Shown: positions 60,726 to 64,000 of the stretch, piece after piece
How the letters are laid out: each line of letters begins with the position of its first letter
Position numbering within the stretch: position 1 is the stretch's first letter
Source: Corynebacterium glyciniphilum AJ 3170
Lineage (GTDB): Bacteria; Actinomycetota; Actinomycetes; Mycobacteriales; Mycobacteriaceae
Length of the DNA stretch: 64,000 nucleotides
NCBI RefSeq assembly: GCF_007673095.1
Contig: NZ_VDYZ01000005.1
Coordinates: 124,001-188,000, forward strand
Direction of reading: 5' to 3'
Made by a program: the position numbers and the translations under genes
The notes under the pieces: model-generated
What the model saw: the letters and a program-made list of their open reading frames with translations, nothing else
Databases searched by the model: none
Told to the model about the DNA's origin: nothing

Positions 60726-63539
60726 CTACGCCTTCGTCGGGTCCGTCAGGTTCAGCTCGTCGGCGGCGTCGTTGACATCGTCCCAGCTGACCTTGCCTTC
60801 GCGCGCGAGGGCGGAGAGCACAGCCACGACGATCGACTCGGCGTCGGAGTTGAAGAACCGCCGTGCCGCGGCACGGGTGTCGGCGAAGCCGAAGCCGTCG
60901 CAGCCCAGTGTCGAGTAGTCACCGGGCACGTAGGCGCGGATCTGCTCGGGCAGGTCCGTGGCGAAGTCCGACACACCGACGAACGGGCCCGAGGCCTTGC
61001 CCAGCACCTCGGTGACATACGGGGTCCTGGCTTCAGCGCTCGGGTGGCGCAGGGCGTCCCGCGACAGCGCGGCGCCTTCGCGGGCGAGTTCGGTCCAGGA
61101 CGTGACCGAGTACAGGGAGACGTTCACGTCGTAGTTCTCACGCAGCATCTCCTTGGCACGGATGGCCTCGGTGACCCCGACACCGGACGCCAGGATATTG
61201 GCCTGCAGGTCGGTCTCCGGGGCGGCACCGGCGTCGCCGGCGGAGTTCGCCCCGGTGCCGATCAGCCGGTCGGCGGGGGAGTAGAGGTAGATGCCCTTGA
61301 GCAGCCCCTCGACGTCCAGGTCGTCCGGTGCGGCCGGCTGATGGACCGGCTCGTTGTAGGCGGTGAGGTAGTAGATGACGTTCTCGCCCTGGTTGTCCTC
61401 ACCGGAACCGTCACCGTACATGCGCTGGATGCCGTCCCGCAGGATGTAGGCGATCTCGTAGCCGAAGGCCGGGTCCCATGCGACGACGGCCGGGTTGGTG
61501 GCCGCGAGCAGCAGTGAGTGACCGTCCATGTGCTGGAGACCCTCACCGGTCAGCGTGGTGCGTCCGGCGGTGGCTCCGATGAGGAAACCGCGGGCCATCT
61601 GGTCGGCGGCGGCCCAGATGCCGTCGCCGGTGCGCTGGAAGCCGAACATCGCGTAGAAGATGTACAGCGGGATCATCGGCTCGCCGTGGGTCGCGTAGGA
61701 CGTCGCAGCGGCGGTGAAGGACGCGACGGAGCCGGCCTCGTTGATGCCCTCGTGCAGGATCTGGCCGGTGGTGGCCTCCTTGTAGGAGAGCATGAGGTCG
61801 GCGTCCACCGGCGTGTAGTTCTGGCCGTGGTTGTTGTAGATCTTGAGCGTCGGGAACCAGGCGTCCATACCGAACGTGCGGGCCTCGTCGGGAATGATCG
61901 GGACGAGTCGCTTCTTGATCTCGGGGTCGCGCATCAGGTCCTTGAGCGCACGCACCAGCGCCATGGTCGTGGCGACCTCCTGGTTGCCGGACCCCTTCAG
62001 CACGCTCTTGGCGACATCCTTGACCTCCGGGACCTGCAGCGGCGTGTAGGAGTTCCGGCGCTCCGGGACGGCACCACCGAGCTCCTTGCGGCGTTCGAGC
62101 ATGTAGCGCACCTCGGGTGAGTCGGGCCCCGGGTTGAAGTACGGGGGCAGGTAGGGGTCCTTCTCGAGTTCCTCGTCGGAGATCGGGATCTCCTGCTTGG
62201 TACGGAACTGCTTGAGGTCCTCCAGCGCCAGCTTCTTCATCTGGTGGGTGGCGTTACGGCCCTCGAAGTTGTGGCCGAGTCCGTACCCCTTGATGGTGTG
62301 GGCGAGGATCACCGTCGGCTGGTCCTTGGTTTCCAGGGCCCGCTTGTAGGCCGCGTAGATCTTGCGGTAGTCGTGCCCGCCCCGGCGGAGAGCGAAGATC
62401 TCCTCGTCGGTCATGTCCTCGACAAGCTTCGCCGTCTCCGGGTTCTTCTCGAAGAAGTACTTGCGGACGTAGGCGCCGTCCTTGGCCTTGAAAGTCTGGT
62501 AGTCGCCGTCCGGCGTGGTGTTCATGACGTTGACGAGGTCGCCGTCCTTGTCCTTGGCGAGAAGGTCGTCCCACTCGCGCGCCCAGACGACCTTGATGAC
62601 GTTCCAGCCGGCGCCCCGGAAGAAACTCTCGAGTTCCTGGATGATCTTGGTGTTGCCGCGGACAGGGCCGTCGAGACGCTGGAGGTTGCAGTTGACCACG
62701 AAGGTCAGGTTGTCCAGGTTGTACAGTGCGGCCTGCTGGATGAGACCACGGGATTCCGGCTCATCCATTTCACCGTCACCGAGGAAGGCCCAGGTGTGCT
62801 GGTCGGAGGTGTCCTTGATGCCGCGGTCGTGCAGGTAGCGGTCGAACCGTGCCTGGTAGATCGCGTTCATGGGGCCGAGACCCATGGAGACCGTGGGGAA
62901 CTCCCAGAACTCAGGCATGCCGTGCGGGTGCGGGTAGCTGGGCATTCCTTTTCCGGGCTTGCTCTTCTCCTGACGGAAGGCGTCCATCTCTTCCTCGGAC
63001 AGGCGTCCCTCGAGGAAGGCGCGGGCGTACACACCAGGGGAGGCGTGTCCCTGGAAGTAGACGTGGTCGCCGCCGCCGGGGTGGTCCTTACCGCGGAAGA
63101 AGTGGTTGAAACCGACCTCGTAGAGGGCGGCGGCGGAGGCGTAGGACGAGATGTGACCGCCGACGCCGATGCCGGGACGCTGGGCGCGGTGGACCATCAC
63201 CGCGGCGTTCCAGCGGATCCAGCGACGGTAGCGCTTCTCCATGTCCTCGTCGCCGGGGAACTCCGGTTCCATCGTCGTGGGGATGGTGTTCACGTAGTCC
63301 GTCGAGAGCAACGGGGGCATCGGGACGCGTTTGGCGGAGGCACGTTCCAGCAGGCGCAGCATCAGGTACCTGGCGCGTTCGGGGCCGGCGTCCCCGAGGA
63401 GCCCGTCGAGCGAATCCATCCACTCCCTGGTTTCCTCGGGGTCGGAATCCCGGAGATATGACGCGACGCCGTCGCGGATGCTGCTGAAATTGCTGTCCGA
63501 CGAGTCGGACTTGGGTGACCTGCTGGATGCAGTTGTCAT
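60726..63539 (-). CDS. aceE: Pyruvate dehydrogenase E1 component (homodimeric type)
   Basis: The 937-residue thiamine diphosphate enzyme decarboxylates pyruvate and acylates the lipoyl groups of E2. It is nearly collinear with AceE of C. glutamicum. [13 protein letters not shown] and [12 protein letters not shown] (the start of the ThDP motif, ending NNLTF-like [13 protein letters not shown]) are present, as are the central [10 protein letters not shown] and [12 protein letters not shown] segments. The last part, [17 protein letters not shown], is also typical. CAGGAGGAGC directly precedes ATG 63539. A TAGTAT hexamer on the minus strand at 63625-63630 is the likely promoter. Confidence 0.97.
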   Translation of the reverse strand: MTTASSRSPKSDSSDSNFSSIRDGVASYLRDSDPEETREWMDSLDGLLGDAGPERARYLMLRLLERASAKRVPMPPLLSTDYVNTIPTTMEPEFPGDEDMEKRYRRWIRWNAAVMVHRAQRPGIGVGGHISSYASAAALYEVGFNHFFRGKDHPGGGDHVYFQGHASPGVYARAFLEGRLSEEEMDAFRQEKSKPGKGMPSYPHPHGMPEFWEFPTVSMGLGPMNAIYQARFDRYLHDRGIKDTSDQHTWAFLGDGEMDEPESRGLIQQAALYNLDNLTFVVNCNLQRLDGPVRGNTKIIQELESFFRGAGWNVIKVVWAREWDDLLAKDKDGDLVNVMNTTPDGDYQTFKAKDGAYVRKYFFEKNPETAKLVEDMTDEEIFALRRGGHDYRKIYAAYKRALETKDQPTVILAHTIKGYGLGHNFEGRNATHQMKKLALEDLKQFRTKQEIPISDEELEKDPYLPPYFNPGPDSPEVRYMLERRKELGGAVPERRNSYTPLQVPEVKDVAKSVLKGSGNQEVATTMALVRALKDLMRDPEIKKRLVPIIPDEARTFGMDAWFPTLKIYNNHGQNYTPVDADLMLSYKEATTGQILHEGINEAGSVASFTAAATSYATHGEPMIPLYIFYAMFGFQRTGDGIWAAADQMARGFLIGATAGRTTLTGEGLQHMDGHSLLLAATNPAVVAWDPAFGYEIAYILRDGIQRMYGDGSGEDNQGENVIYYLTAYNEPVHQPAAPDDLDVEGLLKGIYLYSPADRLIGTGANSAGDAGAAPETDLQANILASGVGVTEAIRAKEMLRENYDVNVSLYSVTSWTELAREGAALSRDALRHPSAEARTPYVTEVLGKASGPFVGVSDFATDLPEQIRAYVPGDYSTLGCDGFGFADTRAAARRFFNSDAESIVVAVLSALAREGKVSWDDVNDAADELNLTDPTKA

Positions 63540-63891
63540 GACGCTCCTCCTGGGTACGGGAAAGGACGTGCCCCGCAGTTCAGGATTACGACTGCGGCGC
63601 CTGTCGACGGTCTGTCACTGTCCGATACTACGGAAGACCCTGACGGGTAATTCCAGTGCGAGGGCGGCGAAGTTGGCTCGTCGTCTAGCCATGACCAGAT
63701 ACTTCCCCTACTATGCAGGGGAGATCGGTGCCTTGAACTGCGGGTGTCGCGTTCTTCGCGTCTCGTGCAGTGTCGGGGCCCCGGACGAATGGTGAAATAT
63801 GCCACTCGGAAGATCTATGCGAAGTACCCTCACAGAGGGTGCAACAAGTAATGGCACCAGAAATATCAGACGAAAGGTCAGGGAACCGCAA
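63540..63891. other. 352-nt divergent regulatory region between aceE and DUF3052 gene
   Basis: No gene is supported. It holds a minus-strand TAGTAT hexamer (63625-63630) for aceE and a perfect inverted repeat ACCCTC-ACA-GAGGGT (63826-63840), 52 nt before the DUF3052 start. The aceE promoter is under carbon-source control in C. glutamicum, but I cannot match a known operator here. Confidence 0.5.
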
Positions 63892-64000
63892 GTGGGAGAC
63901 GCCTCCGGCGCAGCAGTGCACGAAGGACAGGACTGGGCAGAGATGTTGGATGTGACCAACGGCCAGATCGTGCAGGAGCTCGGTTGGGACGAAGATGCTG
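63892..64000 (+). CDS. DUF3052 family protein, N-terminus only
   Basis: The first 36 residues are present before the window ends. GTG 63892 follows AGGGAA by 6 nt. The sequence VTNGQIVQELGWDED is the opening of the DUF3052 family, small acidic proteins found next to aceE in corynebacteria. Function is unknown. The rest of the gene is outside the window. Confidence 0.75.
   Translation, partial: MGDASGAAVHEGQDWAEMLDVTNGQIVQELGWDEDA

Noticed and set aside
61518..63461. Long plus-strand frames opposite aceE
   Set aside because: They are mirror frames of a highly biased gene; AceE is certain across the whole length.

Overview
The window is a GC-rich chromosomal segment of an actinobacterium, almost certainly a Corynebacterium. 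The evidence is a homodimeric-type AceE pyruvate dehydrogenase, mycothiol-dependent formaldehyde detoxification (adhE plus an MBL hydrolase), a BCCT carrier, a UlaA-type PTS, and gene order shared with corynebacteria and mycobacteria (hemW-hrcA-dnaJ-rsmE-phoH-ybeY-corC-era-recO-uppS-zur-glyS-TPM-dgt-dnaG). Species cannot be fixed from the sequence alone.

Layout. 1-17.1 kb is metabolic and envelope sequence: a BASS symporter (cut by the window edge), a Tat-exported PhoD phosphatase, an AlkD-like repair protein, a 3-hydroxyacyl-CoA dehydrogenase, an ascorbate-type PTS (IIC plus fused IIA-IIB), a short CoA-transferase, a GNAT protein, a lipoprotein, a secreted SxxK protein, a 2-hydroxyacid dehydrogenase, a secreted trypsin-like protease, a BCCT transporter, a second 3-hydroxyacyl-CoA dehydrogenase and a CsbD stress protein. 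17.2-27.2 kb holds an ABC exporter coupled to an AecD-type C-S lyase, a TetR-esterase pair divergent from an M3 oligopeptidase, two tiny membrane proteins and a FadD15-like acyl-CoA ligase. 27.3-42.8 kb is the conserved housekeeping block for heme-chaperone, heat-shock, ribosome maturation, DNA repair and cell-wall lipid-carrier functions, ending with zur, a 6C-family small RNA and glyS. 42.8-52.5 kb carries a DHFR-like reductase, the long TPM coiled-coil protein, a DUF218 protein, dgt, a secreted RNase Sa-type ribonuclease, a GMC oxidoreductase, dnaG and a YtxH-like protein. 52.6-54.9 kb holds adhE-MBL and a RicR/CsoR copper sensor with a clear operator. 55.8-58.4 kb is the only accessory-looking stretch: a broken lipoprotein gene, a small membrane protein and two tRNAs. 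The window ends with a two-domain AHSA1 protein, an ACP-serine hydrolase operon, aceE and the start of a DUF3052 gene.

Regulation. At least thirteen start codons lie exactly 6-7 nt after a TAnnnT -10 hexamer and have no Shine-Dalgarno sequence, which is the signature of leaderless mRNAs. The start calls here use that rule. The most notable observations are a DnaG whose zinc-ribbon has lost three of four ligands, the 6C RNA beside glyS, a degenerate KH loop in Era, a lipoprotein gene with three successive frame changes, and a 28-residue membrane peptide translated through a stop/start overlap. I found no CRISPR array, prophage or insertion sequence.
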